64,000 nt of DNA, taken from CADDYT01 sp035294125. GTDB lineage: Bacteria > Chloroflexota > Ktedonobacteria > Ktedonobacterales > Ktedonobacteraceae. A program made the position numbers and the translations under genes. The stretch is taken from NCBI GenBank assembly GCA_035294125.1, contig DATGLM010000076.1:1-64000 (forward strand), in the 5' to 3' direction. A model generated the notes under the pieces. It was not told where the DNA came from and did no database searches. It saw only the letters and a list, made by a program, of their open reading frames with translations. Within the stretch, counting starts at the first letter, position 1, and each line of letters opens with the position of its first letter. This document shows, piece after piece, positions 34,550 through 43,433 of the stretch.

Positions 34550-35614
34550 CTATGCCAGCGAGACGCGGGCGACGATGGCGGTGATGTTGTCGGAGCCACC
34601 TTGCTCGTTGGCGCGCTGGATGAGACGTTGGACGCTTTCTTGCGGGCTGTAGTGCTCGACAATTTCAGCCATCTCGTCGTCGGAGACGAGGCCGGAGAGA
34701 CCGTCGGTGCAGAGCAGGAGAGCGTCCCCGCCTTGCACGGATTCGGTGTAGAGGTCGATTTCAACATCGGGCGAAGTGCCGAGGCAGCGGTAGATGATGT
34801 TGCGTTTCTGGTGCGCGCGCGCCTCCTCTTCTGTGAGCGCACCGAGCCGCACCTGTTCGGCGACCCAGGAGTGATCTTGCGTGATCTGCTGCACCTTGCC
34901 GCCGCGCACAATGTAGGCACGGCTGTCGCCCACATTGGCAGCGTACACCGTCTCGCCTCGCAGCACTGCCGCGACAACGGTTGTTCCCATTTCCTTCTCG
35001 TCCTCGTGCTCCTGCTGAGAGGAGAGCGCGTAGATTGCCGTGTTAGCTTCATGTATGGCTCGCGCCAGCGCGGCAGCAATATCATCGCCGTTACTGCGAT
35101 AGTAAGCATCGCTGATCGTGTTGATTGCTAGCTGGCTTGCCATCTCCCCGCGTTCGTGGCCGCCGAGGCCGTCGGCGACGACGAAGAGCGCACCTCTTCG
35201 CGCCAGCGCCTCCTGATCTGAGGGAATCACAGTTGTCATGGCATCTTCATTTCTCGCACGCTTAAGCCCGATATCGGTAAGCTGGGCAAACTCCAGGTGG
35301 AACGGTGAATTGATCATGTGCAACTCCTTTTCAAGGCCGGAAAGACGCTTGAACAGCGCAATCCATGCCCGTATATGTTCAACAGTGGCGCTTGTCGTCA
35401 GGTCATAGAGCACATTGCCCCATAGCCGGAGCAGGCCGGGTGCTCCAGCCTCCCGCAGCGCCTCGCGGCAGCAGGTACGAAACGTTTGCTCCATCTCTCT
35501 ACCGAATGAGCGGCGGAATTCAGGCGGATAGAGCAGCAGCAGGGGACGATAGAGCCGAGCAGAAAGCTGGAGCCAGCGATGAGCAGGCGTAGTGGGAGAA
35601 GGAGGAGCCGACAT
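34550..35614 (-). CDS. PP2C phosphatase with N-terminal PadR-partner-like extension
   Basis: Residues 1-95 (LSARLYRPLLLLYPPEFRRSFGREMEQTFRTCCREALREAG) resemble the short membrane-proximal domain usually encoded just after PadR regulators. Residues about 105-354 form a PP2C phosphatase: RNEDAMTTV, VVADGLGGHERGE (metal-binding Asp and Gly), EMGTTVVAA, VGDSRAYIV, LCTDGLSGLV and GSDNITAIV. An internal ATG at 35317 (residue 100) has AAGGAG exactly 6 bases upstream, so a stand-alone phosphatase can also be made. The gene overlaps padR by one base. It should reverse Ser/Thr phosphorylation, with the kinase at 36323 as a plausible partner. Confidence 0.88.
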   Translation of the reverse strand: MSAPPSPTTPAHRWLQLSARLYRPLLLLYPPEFRRSFGREMEQTFRTCCREALREAGAPGLLRLWGNVLYDLTTSATVEHIRAWIALFKRLSGLEKELHMINSPFHLEFAQLTDIGLKRARNEDAMTTVIPSDQEALARRGALFVVADGLGGHERGEMASQLAINTISDAYYRSNGDDIAAALARAIHEANTAIYALSSQQEHEDEKEMGTTVVAAVLRGETVYAANVGDSRAYIVRGGKVQQITQDHSWVAEQVRLGALTEEEARAHQKRNIIYRCLGTSPDVEIDLYTESVQGGDALLLCTDGLSGLVSDDEMAEIVEHYSPQESVQRLIQRANEQGGSDNITAIVARVSLA

Positions 35615-35988
35615 TACGCGCCTCCCCTCTCTGCACCGGACAGTACGTGTTTGGCCCGCGCGATCCGCAGCAACTGCTCAAGCCGCCGTGCCTCGGCCTG
35701 CAGCACGCGCCTCCCCAGCTCGGTCAGGCGGTAGTAGCGGCGGCGCTCGTCATCGAGCGCCGGGTCGGGCCGCTCGCCCGATTCCTCGATCAGCCCATCG
35801 GCCAGCATGCGCTTGATCGAGCCATACAACGTCCCTGGCCCCATGCGCACAGTCCCGTTGGTACGCGCCGCGATATCCTGCATAATACCGTAGCCGTGCC
35901 GCTCGCGGTCAGCCAGCGCCAGCAGGATGTGAAACACCGCCGGAGTCAACGGCAAAAGCGCCTCCGGCTCGCGCTCTTTTCGTGTCAT
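35614..35988 (-). CDS. PadR-family transcriptional regulator
   Basis: The 124 residues are a winged helix with the PadR pattern (LTPAVFHILLALADRERHGYGIMQDIAARTNGTVRMGPGTLYGSIKRMLADGLIEES) and the wing strands RRRYYRLTELGRRVL, followed by a short dimerisation helix. It is the first gene of a two-gene unit with the phosphatase and has a large dyad directly upstream (36003-36038). PadR proteins of this short class usually repress their own operon and respond to a small molecule or stress. The ligand is unknown. Confidence 0.9.
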   Translation of the reverse strand: MTRKEREPEALLPLTPAVFHILLALADRERHGYGIMQDIAARTNGTVRMGPGTLYGSIKRMLADGLIEESGERPDPALDDERRRYYRLTELGRRVLQAEARRLEQLLRIARAKHVLSGAERGGA

Positions 35989-36322
35989 CTCTTTCTCTCC
36001 CTATATATCATTATCGGATATATCCGTCAGTGATATATTACCTGAGAAAGCTGGGAATGTCAAGAGGTGAAAGAGGATTTGTGATAAACTGAAAAAGTAT
36101 GCCTATCCACCTCTTTCATCGAAATTTAACCCTCGCATCCATATTATTAACCTCTACTTAACATCCTGATCCATTTTCTCTCCTATAATGTAGATGAGAA
36201 ACATTGCACAAGAAGCATAAAGAGACAGGGAACAGAAGAACCTGCAAAAAGGAGGAGGGCTGGCATCACGTGTATGGTGAAGCGCAGCCTCACATATTCG
36301 GCGATGCCGCCGGAGAGAAAAG
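35989..36322. other. Divergent control region between padR and the kinase gene
   Basis: It holds the 36-base dyad (36003-36038), a TATAAT (36184-36189) without a good -35 box, which may serve the kinase gene, and an A/T-rich stretch 36100-36190. No small gene with ribosome site is visible. Confidence 0.55.
36003..36038. promoter_or_regulatory. Nested palindrome, candidate PadR operator
   Basis: A perfect 12-base palindrome CGGATATATCCG (36015-36026) is flanked at equal distance by ATATATCA (36003-36010) and TGATATAT (36031-36038), all centred on 36020.5. It lies 15 bases before the padR start codon, where autorepression would act. Confidence 0.7.
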
Positions 36323-38686
36323 ATGGGACAGGTACGATCCCAGAACGTTTGCGGCAATTGCGGGAAGGTCAATGCTGCCGACGAGCAGTTTTGTAACTAT
36401 TGTGGATACAACCTCGCGAGTGGGCCGGTCATACAGCCCTCCAGCGGCGCGCGATGGAAAACAGGGACGCTGAGCGCCGGAAACGTATTGAGCGGACGCT
36501 ATCGCATTACCCGCCTGGCTGGCAAAGGCGGCTTTGGAGTCGTGTACGAGGCGCGGGACGAACGATTCCAGGGGCAGCGCGTAGTGGCAATCAAGGAGAT
36601 GGGCGACGCGCAGATGAATCCACAGGAAAGAGCACAGGCGCTGCAAGCTTTGCGTAACGAAGCTACCCTGCTGATACATCTGCGCCATCCTCACCTGCCC
36701 GATGTCAGCGACTTCTTTGAAGAGGGCGGCAAGGCCTACCTCGTCATGGAATTCATTGAGGGCAAGACGCTGGAAAAAGCGCAGGAGGACGCGAAGCAGC
36801 CGCTGGATGAAAAGCTGGTGATGACATGGGCGCTGCAGCTTTGTGATGTCCTGAACTACCTGCACACGCGGCCCCAGCCGATCATCTTCCGCGACATGAA
36901 GCCATCGAACGTCATGCTCACCAGGGATGGGCAGATCAAACTGATCGATTTTGGTATAGCGCGTGTCTTCAAATCCACCTCGGCCAGAGACACCACCTCA
37001 CTTGGCTCGCGAGGCTACGGACCGTTGGAGCAATATGGGCGCGGGCAGACCGACGCTCGCTCCGATATCTACGCCCTCGGCGCGACCCTCTACGACCTGC
37101 TGACGCAGACCACCCCCCTCGATTCCGTTACGCGGCGCGTGAATCCCTCGCTTTTCCAGACGCCGCGCAAACTTAACCCGAACATCTCGCCAGTTGTCGA
37201 GAGTATTGTGCTCAAAGCGATGGAGCAGGAGCCGAAAGATCGTTACCAATCCGCCACCGAGATGAGCCTGGCCATTCTCGCCAGTGGGGTCGTTCCGACA
37301 ACACAAAACTGGCCCGGCCCCATACAGCCACAGCTTGTTCCGCGACCAGTTCAAGGCGCAGCAGTGCCCACACAGCCCGCTATGCCACTTGCTGCCGCAT
37401 CGCCAAACATGGCACCACCCGCACAACAGCAGCAAGTGCTTATGCCATCTTCATCACCAGCAGCACAGGGTACGCGGAAACCTTCCCGCCTGGGAAGGCG
37501 CGCCTTCATCGGGCTGCTTGGGACAGCGGCTGTCGGGACAGGACTCTACTGGTGGTTTGAAGGCAGAGGGCAGTCATCAACTTCGCTTCCCACCGTTACC
37601 GTCAGCCTCATCTATAGTACCGAAAAGGCTGACTGGCTTCAGGCGGCCTTGAGCGCGTTTCAGCAGCAAAATCCGCGACTCAATGGGAAAGCCATCCAGA
37701 TTGAGATGAATGAGCTTGGCTCCCTGGACACGCAAGCGGGCATCGTGAACGACACATTGCGGCCTACGGCATGGAGTCCGGCCAGTTTCCTGGAACTCAA
37801 TCTTCTCAGCACCAACTGGCAGCAGAAATACCCGCAGAAAACGCCCATCATCAACGCTACCGGCCAGGACATCCAGTCCCTGGTCTTCAGCCCGCTGGTC
37901 TTCACCCTCTGGAAGAGCCGCGCCGATGTTCTGCTCCAGAAGTACGGTAGCATCGATTGGCCCACTATCCATACCGCGCTGACTTTGAAAAACGGCTGGT
38001 CGGATATTGGAGGTCAGGCACTATCCGACTGGGGTCTGGTCAAATTTGGGCAGACGCGGCCCGATAAATCCAACAGCGGCTTGCTCACCATCACCTTGAT
38101 GGCATACGCATATTATCAGTATGAACGCAGCTTGCAGGTAAGCCAGATAGACAACGCGCAATTTCTACAATACTTCGAGGATATTGAGGGCGCAGTTAAT
38201 GCCTTCGGGCGCAGCAGTGGCACGTTCCTCGAAAATGTGGTGATTCCGCTGGGCCAGGCGCAATACGATATCGTCACAACCTACGAAAACCTGGTTCTCA
38301 CCCTCCAGCAAGAAGCTCAACAGCACCAGGGAGAGCTGCTGCAAATGTTCTATCCCAGCCACAACATCGTCAGTGACCACCCTTTCGCCATCTTACAGGG
38401 AAGCTGGGTGACGGCGGAGCAGCGCCAGGCGGCCCAGATGTTCCGCGACTTCTTGCTCAGCAAGCCTATGCAGCAGCTTGCGCTCACGAAGGGCTTTCGC
38501 CCCACCAATCCAGACGTTCACATTACGGACAACATCGCACACAACCCTTTCCGGGGCCAATCAGCAGGCACCAGGATCATGCCGGAAATTCAACCGTTAG
38601 TCCAGGCCCCCGATGGAGATGTTGTCAACGAACTGCTCAACCAATGGCTCAAACGCTACAACAGTGCTCCACTGGCGAATGGATAG
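36323..38686 (+). CDS. Zinc-ribbon Ser/Thr kinase with extracytoplasmic solute-binding domain
   Basis: The 787 residues are, in order: a zinc ribbon (Cys10, 13, 24, 27); a kinase domain at about 60-320 with GKGGFGVVYEA, VAIK (Lys91), helix C Glu113, FRDMKPSN (Asp191, Asn196), DFG (209-211) and SDIYALGATLYDLL; a Pro/Gln linker; one membrane helix (about 394-412); and an outer domain at about 424-780 (VTVSLIYSTEKADWLQAALSAFQQQNP ... WSPASFLELNLLSTNWQQKYP) of the periplasmic solute-binding type. The kinase is intact apart from Phe for His in HRD. The same kind of outer domain occurs in the next gene, which follows by 90 bases. This predicts a receptor kinase that senses a ligand or partner outside. 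GGAGAG precedes the ATG. Confidence 0.9.
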   Translation: MGQVRSQNVCGNCGKVNAADEQFCNYCGYNLASGPVIQPSSGARWKTGTLSAGNVLSGRYRITRLAGKGGFGVVYEARDERFQGQRVVAIKEMGDAQMNPQERAQALQALRNEATLLIHLRHPHLPDVSDFFEEGGKAYLVMEFIEGKTLEKAQEDAKQPLDEKLVMTWALQLCDVLNYLHTRPQPIIFRDMKPSNVMLTRDGQIKLIDFGIARVFKSTSARDTTSLGSRGYGPLEQYGRGQTDARSDIYALGATLYDLLTQTTPLDSVTRRVNPSLFQTPRKLNPNISPVVESIVLKAMEQEPKDRYQSATEMSLAILASGVVPTTQNWPGPIQPQLVPRPVQGAAVPTQPAMPLAAASPNMAPPAQQQQVLMPSSSPAAQGTRKPSRLGRRAFIGLLGTAAVGTGLYWWFEGRGQSSTSLPTVTVSLIYSTEKADWLQAALSAFQQQNPRLNGKAIQIEMNELGSLDTQAGIVNDTLRPTAWSPASFLELNLLSTNWQQKYPQKTPIINATGQDIQSLVFSPLVFTLWKSRADVLLQKYGSIDWPTIHTALTLKNGWSDIGGQALSDWGLVKFGQTRPDKSNSGLLTITLMAYAYYQYERSLQVSQIDNAQFLQYFEDIEGAVNAFGRSSGTFLENVVIPLGQAQYDIVTTYENLVLTLQQEAQQHQGELLQMFYPSHNIVSDHPFAILQGSWVTAEQRQAAQMFRDFLLSKPMQQLALTKGFRPTNPDVHITDNIAHNPFRGQSAGTRIMPEIQPLVQAPDGDVVNELLNQWLKRYNSAPLANG

Positions 38687-38775
38687 GAGTTTGTTGCATG
38701 TCATTCCTCTCTCTCGCTCAGAATGACATACGAGAGACCCTTTTTCTATAGTAATGACTGTAAAAGGATTAAAAG

Positions 38776-40572
38776 ATGACGATCATTCAGAGTACATCCA
38801 GGAGACACACCATACCATCCCACTTCTTGAGCGTCCTGTTGCTCATCTCTCTGCTGCCCCTGCTGGCGGCGTGCAGCTTTAACCTGAACCAGATTAACCA
38901 GCTCAACCAGGGGAAGGGTACTGCTAGCCCATCTTCGACAGGTATGTCTATTGTATGCACCAGCCACTCATCGAATCCCGTGACACTCACGATGTATTAT
39001 GGCAGTGAGAAAGAGAACTGGATCACCGATGTCGTGAAGGATTTCAATAGCCGTCGTATGACCGCCTGTGACGGGCCGATCACCGTCAAGGCCACTCCTA
39101 TCGGTTCTGGTGAGTCGATGCAGGATATTCTCAACGGCAGCATCCAGCCGGATATCTGGAGTCCGGCGGGCAGCGTGTGGCTGTCATTGTTGAACGATCA
39201 GTGGCAGCAGAAGCATGGCAGTCCACTGGTCGCCACCGGAGCCACGGATTCACCCTCGCTGGTGCTCAGCCCGGTCGTGATTGCGATGTGGAAGCCGGAG
39301 GCAGAGGCGCTGGGCTGGCCCAACAAGCCAATTGGCTGGTCCGATATCGCCGCGCTCAGCACGAATCCGCGAGGGTGGGCAGCCTACGGCCATCCTGAGT
39401 GGGGCGACTTCAAGTTCGGCCATACTCACCCCGATTACTCCAACTCCGGCCTCGACGCGGTGATCGCCATGAATTACGCTGCACTGGGCAAAGAGCGTGA
39501 CCTGACCGCTGCTGACGTGGACAACAAGCAGACACAGGAATTTGTTGCCAACGTGGAAAGCTCCATCATCCACTACGGTGATAGCACCGGCTTCTTCGCC
39601 GATGAAATGTTCCACAAAGGGCCAGACTATCTCAGTGCGGCAGTGATGTATGAGAGCCTGGTGGTGCAGGCCAACGAAGGCACGCTCTATCCCCACCTTC
39701 CCTATCCGGTGGTAGCCATCTATCCAAAAGAAGGCACCTTCTACAGCGACCATCCCTTCGCGATCCTCCAGGCAAGCTGGGTGACCCCGGCGCAGAAGGC
39801 GGCGGCGCTGGTGTTTCGCAACTTCCTGCTCGCGCCCGCCCAGCAGGAGAAGGCAATCCAATATGGCTTCCGCCCGGCCAATCCCAACGTGAGCCGCGCC
39901 GCTCCCATCGATAGCGCACACGGTGTCGATCCCGGTCAGCCGAGGACGCTGCTCCAGATACCGCCCGCGAACGTGGTAAACGCCATTCTCTCTTCCTGGA
40001 ACCAGCAGCGGCGCAAAGTGGATATCATGCTGATCCTGGATCGCTCAGGCAGCATGAATGACCTGGTGGGCGGGGAGAGCAAGATCGAGGCGGCAAAGCA
40101 GGGACTCACCGAATTCGTCAACCTACTGGGCGATAGCGACGGGCTGGGCCTCACCGTCTTCAGCACGAGCGCCGATGTACTCACGCCCGTCTCACCACTT
40201 GGCCCCAAGCGCCAGAGCGTCCGCAACCAGATAAACAGCATCTACGCGAACGGCTCGACCCGCCTCTTCGATACCATTGCCGAGCAGGTGCAGGCGCTGC
40301 AAGCGCTCCCATCCAAACATATCAAGGCGGTCGTCGTCCTCACCGATGGGCAGGATACGAGCAGCCAGCGCACGCTCGGCCAGCTCCTCAGCCAGATCTC
40401 GCCCGCGTCCAACAACGCGGGCGAAGGCGTCAAAGTCTACACCATCGCCTACGGCAGCGATGCCGATGTCTCGGCCCTCAGACAGATCGCCAACGCCACC
40501 GATGGAGAGGAATACGCCGGTACCCCGCAAAACATCAAGCAGGTCTACCTGCAGATCAGCGAATTCTTCTAG
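38776..40572 (+). CDS. Lipoprotein with solute-binding and vWA domains
   Basis: The 598 residues start with a lipobox (LLAACSF, Cys33). A solute-binding domain (about 70-395: LTMYYGSEKENWITDVVKDFNSR ... QPDIWSPAGSVWLSLLNDQW ... FYSDHPFAILQASWVTPAQKAAALVFRNFLL ... FRPANPNV) is clearly related to the outer domain of the preceding kinase. From residue 415 a von Willebrand A domain follows with an intact metal site (DRSGSMN, a Thr in NGSTRLFD, VVVLTDGQDTSS). vWA domains bind protein partners through the metal. Being lipid-anchored on the outer face, it can meet the kinase ectodomain; that contact is inference. AAAGGATTAAAAG precedes the ATG. Confidence 0.9.
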   Translation: MTIIQSTSRRHTIPSHFLSVLLLISLLPLLAACSFNLNQINQLNQGKGTASPSSTGMSIVCTSHSSNPVTLTMYYGSEKENWITDVVKDFNSRRMTACDGPITVKATPIGSGESMQDILNGSIQPDIWSPAGSVWLSLLNDQWQQKHGSPLVATGATDSPSLVLSPVVIAMWKPEAEALGWPNKPIGWSDIAALSTNPRGWAAYGHPEWGDFKFGHTHPDYSNSGLDAVIAMNYAALGKERDLTAADVDNKQTQEFVANVESSIIHYGDSTGFFADEMFHKGPDYLSAAVMYESLVVQANEGTLYPHLPYPVVAIYPKEGTFYSDHPFAILQASWVTPAQKAAALVFRNFLLAPAQQEKAIQYGFRPANPNVSRAAPIDSAHGVDPGQPRTLLQIPPANVVNAILSSWNQQRRKVDIMLILDRSGSMNDLVGGESKIEAAKQGLTEFVNLLGDSDGLGLTVFSTSADVLTPVSPLGPKRQSVRNQINSIYANGSTRLFDTIAEQVQALQALPSKHIKAVVVLTDGQDTSSQRTLGQLLSQISPASNNAGEGVKVYTIAYGSDADVSALRQIANATDGEEYAGTPQNIKQVYLQISEFF

Positions 40573-40583
40573 TCGCTATGACA

Positions 40584-41573
40584 TCACACCCCGCCCGTCC
40601 CATCGATGGCAATGCCATCGACCGGTGTGGCGTTACTGGCGTCCGTACTATTCAACTCAGCAAGCTGCGGCTCTTCGTCGCCCTTGCTGCCCTGTACTCC
40701 ATTATCCTGCGCGAGCTGCGCGCTCCGCGTCCCCCATGGCTGCTGAGCGGCTGGTGTTCCACGGTGGCGCAGGTAAAGGATAGTTGAAGCAGTGATAACA
40801 GAGATGGCAGAGAGCAGGTGGACAAGGTTGAAGGGTGTGCCTGGGAAGAACCAGGAATCGGAACGCATGAATTCGAGAAAGAAACGCCCGAAGGGGTACC
40901 AGATCAGGTAGAGCAAGAGCAGGTCACCATTGCGCAGTTGTTTTGAGAAACGGCGCGCGATCCAGAGCAACAAAAAGAAACCAATCGTGTTCCAGATCAT
41001 CTCGTAGAGGAAAAGTGGCTGGAAACGGGTGCTCTCTGGATAGAGGGTCAGATTATTATACGGCGCAACGCGGTGCGCCGGGTCGATGCGCAGCCCCCAC
41101 GGCAGCGTAGTGGGCGGCCCATACAGTTCCTGGTTGAAGAAGTTGCCCAGGCGACCAATCACCTGACCGACCAGCAGGCCGAGGGCAATGCTATCCAGAT
41201 AGATCAGCAGGGGCAGCCTGCGCCAGCGCACGAATAAGAGCACGGCAATGCCGCCAAAGATGAGAGCGCCGTAGATATGGATGCCGCCGCGCCAGACCTC
41301 CAGTATCTCTATCGGGTGGGCGAGATACTCTCCAAGTCCATTGGGGCCGCGAGAGGACTGGATAAAGACGTAGTAGAGACGCGCGCCGACGACGGCGGGG
41401 ATAATTACCCAGAGCAGCATGTCCCAGATGTTACTGGCCGCTTCGCCGCGACTGGCAACGTATAGGCTGGCAATATAGGTGCCTGACAGAATGGCAGCTG
41501 TCATGGTCAGGCCATACCAGTGTACGGCAAGTGGCCCAAGCTGGAACGCAATAGGGCTAACAGGTGGATACAT
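40584..41573 (-). CDS. lgt: Prolipoprotein diacylglyceryl transferase
   Basis: The 329-residue membrane enzyme attaches diacylglycerol to the lipobox cysteine of lipoproteins. It has about seven helices and the Lgt signature GLLVGQVIGRLGNFFNQELYGPPT, with the HIYGALIFGG and PFGRFFLEFMR regions also present. A nonconserved polar tail of about 60 residues follows the last helix. It converges with the vWA lipoprotein gene, the stops being 11 bases apart, but it is a general housekeeping function and need not be specific to that protein. Confidence 0.93.
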   Translation of the reverse strand: MYPPVSPIAFQLGPLAVHWYGLTMTAAILSGTYIASLYVASRGEAASNIWDMLLWVIIPAVVGARLYYVFIQSSRGPNGLGEYLAHPIEILEVWRGGIHIYGALIFGGIAVLLFVRWRRLPLLIYLDSIALGLLVGQVIGRLGNFFNQELYGPPTTLPWGLRIDPAHRVAPYNNLTLYPESTRFQPLFLYEMIWNTIGFFLLLWIARRFSKQLRNGDLLLLYLIWYPFGRFFLEFMRSDSWFFPGTPFNLVHLLSAISVITASTILYLRHRGTPAAQQPWGTRSAQLAQDNGVQGSKGDEEPQLAELNSTDASNATPVDGIAIDGTGGV

Positions 41574-41589
41574 TGTTGACTCCTCGATT

Positions 41590-43137
41590 CTATTCTAAAT
41601 AGCCCAGGTCGCGCAGTCGGCGGTAAACCTGCTCATCGTCTTCAGAATCCGTCGTAAACTCTGGCTCAGGCGTGCTTACGCCCACGTGCCGCACAAATGC
41701 CCGCAAAGATGCGTGCATAGACCTGACTTGCTCAGGCAGCACATCACGCAGATTCTCCTTTTCATAAGGGTCGGCGACGACATCATAGAGTTCGAGCAGG
41801 TCTTCGTAGTCTTCTCCTACCTGGATAAGTTTCTTGTGCTCCTGCCAGATGGCGCGGCGAACTTTATCACAGTTCCCAGCCCGTACAAGCTCCGGTCGAT
41901 GCTTTTCCAGCAGAGTGAGCGCGTTTTGTGGCGTCACGCCTTCCGCAAAGACGATGTTGCGATCTGGATCGCTGTCCGCACTCTGCGCCAGGGTCAGCCC
42001 CCGTTCGGCCCCGGTGGCGAGACCGGCAGCGGTCAGGATAGTGTGGAAGATACGGCGCGTCGAGACGACGTTCTCGCGCACCTTGCCACGCGCGAGGTCT
42101 CCGTCGGGGTCGCGAATGAGCAGGGGAACGTGGACAAGTTCGTTGTAGAGCGAAAAGCTGTGCCCCATCATCTGCTTCTCGCCCAGATGCTCGCCATGGT
42201 CGGCGCAAACGATCAACAGCGTGCGATCAAGCCTGCCACTGGCACGTAGTTTCTGTAAGAACGCCCCTACCAGCTCATCCTCGTAGGCTACCTCCGCATC
42301 GTAAACGCCATCGAGGGCCGCCTTGTACTTTTCGGCAAGGTTAGCGGAGAGCGGGGCCAACCAGCCAAAAACGTCGCCGTTGAAACGATTGAGAAAACGC
42401 CGGGCATCCTTATCATGCTGCACATGCGAGGCGAAGCGTGACAGGTAGCGCTCTGGGGGATGGTAGGGCATGTGCGTCTCCATCAGGTTGATAAAGCTGA
42501 AAATAGGATGATCTTCCCCTACACCCTGGCGGTTGATCAGCAAGTGCGCCGCGTCATTCAGCGATTTGGCCGCGTTGCCCTTAAAGCGCAAGACGGTCTG
42601 CCAGAGCGGCACCATGATCGGAGAGAACGAGAAATCCAGCAAATGATCAGAGCGAGCAAAGGCATCCTGCATGCCATTCAGCGCGCTTGCCACCACGCGC
42701 TTGAAATGCCTGCGATAGCGGTCAAAGAAGCGCTGGTGGTCTCCCGTTTGATTGGGGCGCGAAGCCATCAGGCCGCCATAGTTCAGAAAGCTGGTGAAGC
42801 CACGCTGTAAGCCATTGTTGACCACACCAAGCAGGGGATTGTTACAAAATGCCGCCGTGAAATATCCGCCGTCGCGCAGCCGCTGGGCCAGCGGAACCAG
42901 CGTCGCGGGCAGCACCGAAAAGGCATGCAGCATCGTATGAGCCGATGGATAGAGACCGGTAAACATGGAGGTATGCGAAGGAATCGTCCACTGCGCGGTC
43001 GAAACTGCGTGGCGGAAGAGTGTCGCATCAGCAGCCAGTTCGTCGAGGTGCGGCGTGGTCTCCAGAGGATAACCGTAACAAGACAGACGGTCAACACGCT
43101 GCGTATCAAGAATAAGCAATACAATATCTGGCGTCAC
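41590..43137 (-). CDS. Sulfatase-fold hydrolase with Thr in place of formylglycine
   Basis: The start GTG 43137 has AGGAGG 9 bases upstream. The 515 residues have the alkaline phosphatase/sulfatase fold: LLILDTQRVDRLSCYGYPLETTPHLDELA (first metal Asp), AVSTAQWTIPSHTSMFTGLYPSAH (nucleophile region) and ADHGEHLGEKQMMGHSFSLYNELVHVPLLI (metal Asp-His and GH). Type I sulfatases have Cys or Ser in (C/S)xPxR; here the site reads T-I-P-S-H, so no formylglycine can form. Threonine nucleophiles occur in phosphodiester-cutting members of the fold. It may be a phosphoesterase or phosphotransferase rather than a sulfatase. No signal peptide is visible. Confidence 0.8.
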   Translation of the reverse strand: MTPDIVLLILDTQRVDRLSCYGYPLETTPHLDELAADATLFRHAVSTAQWTIPSHTSMFTGLYPSAHTMLHAFSVLPATLVPLAQRLRDGGYFTAAFCNNPLLGVVNNGLQRGFTSFLNYGGLMASRPNQTGDHQRFFDRYRRHFKRVVASALNGMQDAFARSDHLLDFSFSPIMVPLWQTVLRFKGNAAKSLNDAAHLLINRQGVGEDHPIFSFINLMETHMPYHPPERYLSRFASHVQHDKDARRFLNRFNGDVFGWLAPLSANLAEKYKAALDGVYDAEVAYEDELVGAFLQKLRASGRLDRTLLIVCADHGEHLGEKQMMGHSFSLYNELVHVPLLIRDPDGDLARGKVRENVVSTRRIFHTILTAAGLATGAERGLTLAQSADSDPDRNIVFAEGVTPQNALTLLEKHRPELVRAGNCDKVRRAIWQEHKKLIQVGEDYEDLLELYDVVADPYEKENLRDVLPEQVRSMHASLRAFVRHVGVSTPEPEFTTDSEDDEQVYRRLRDLGYLE

Positions 43138-43300
43138 AGTTGCTTTCCTCCTGGCAGGATATATATCAATGACAACCACTTTATCTTCCTAAAGAATCAT
43201 ACGCCCGCTTTGTTAGCGCCTGATTAAACGCATGTTTCCAAAAGATTAAGGAAATGCTCCTATCACGAATCTTTTATGACAACCGGTTTGTGAAAAAACC

Positions 43301-43309
43301 TGATATACT
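43301..43309 (+). promoter_or_regulatory. Extended -10 promoter candidate for the pca cluster
   Basis: TGATATACT matches an extended -10 element (TGnTATAnT). No good -35 box is seen. It lies 125 bases before pcaC. Confidence 0.35.
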
Positions 43310-43433
43310 TAAGGTAGATCTGGTCATGGTATTGTTCGCTCTCGTTCAGAATGCCATGCGAGGAGACTTTCTTCAACAGCCTGCCACTTGATGGCAACAG
43401 GGACGCAGATGCCGAATCAAGAAAAGGGATCAC

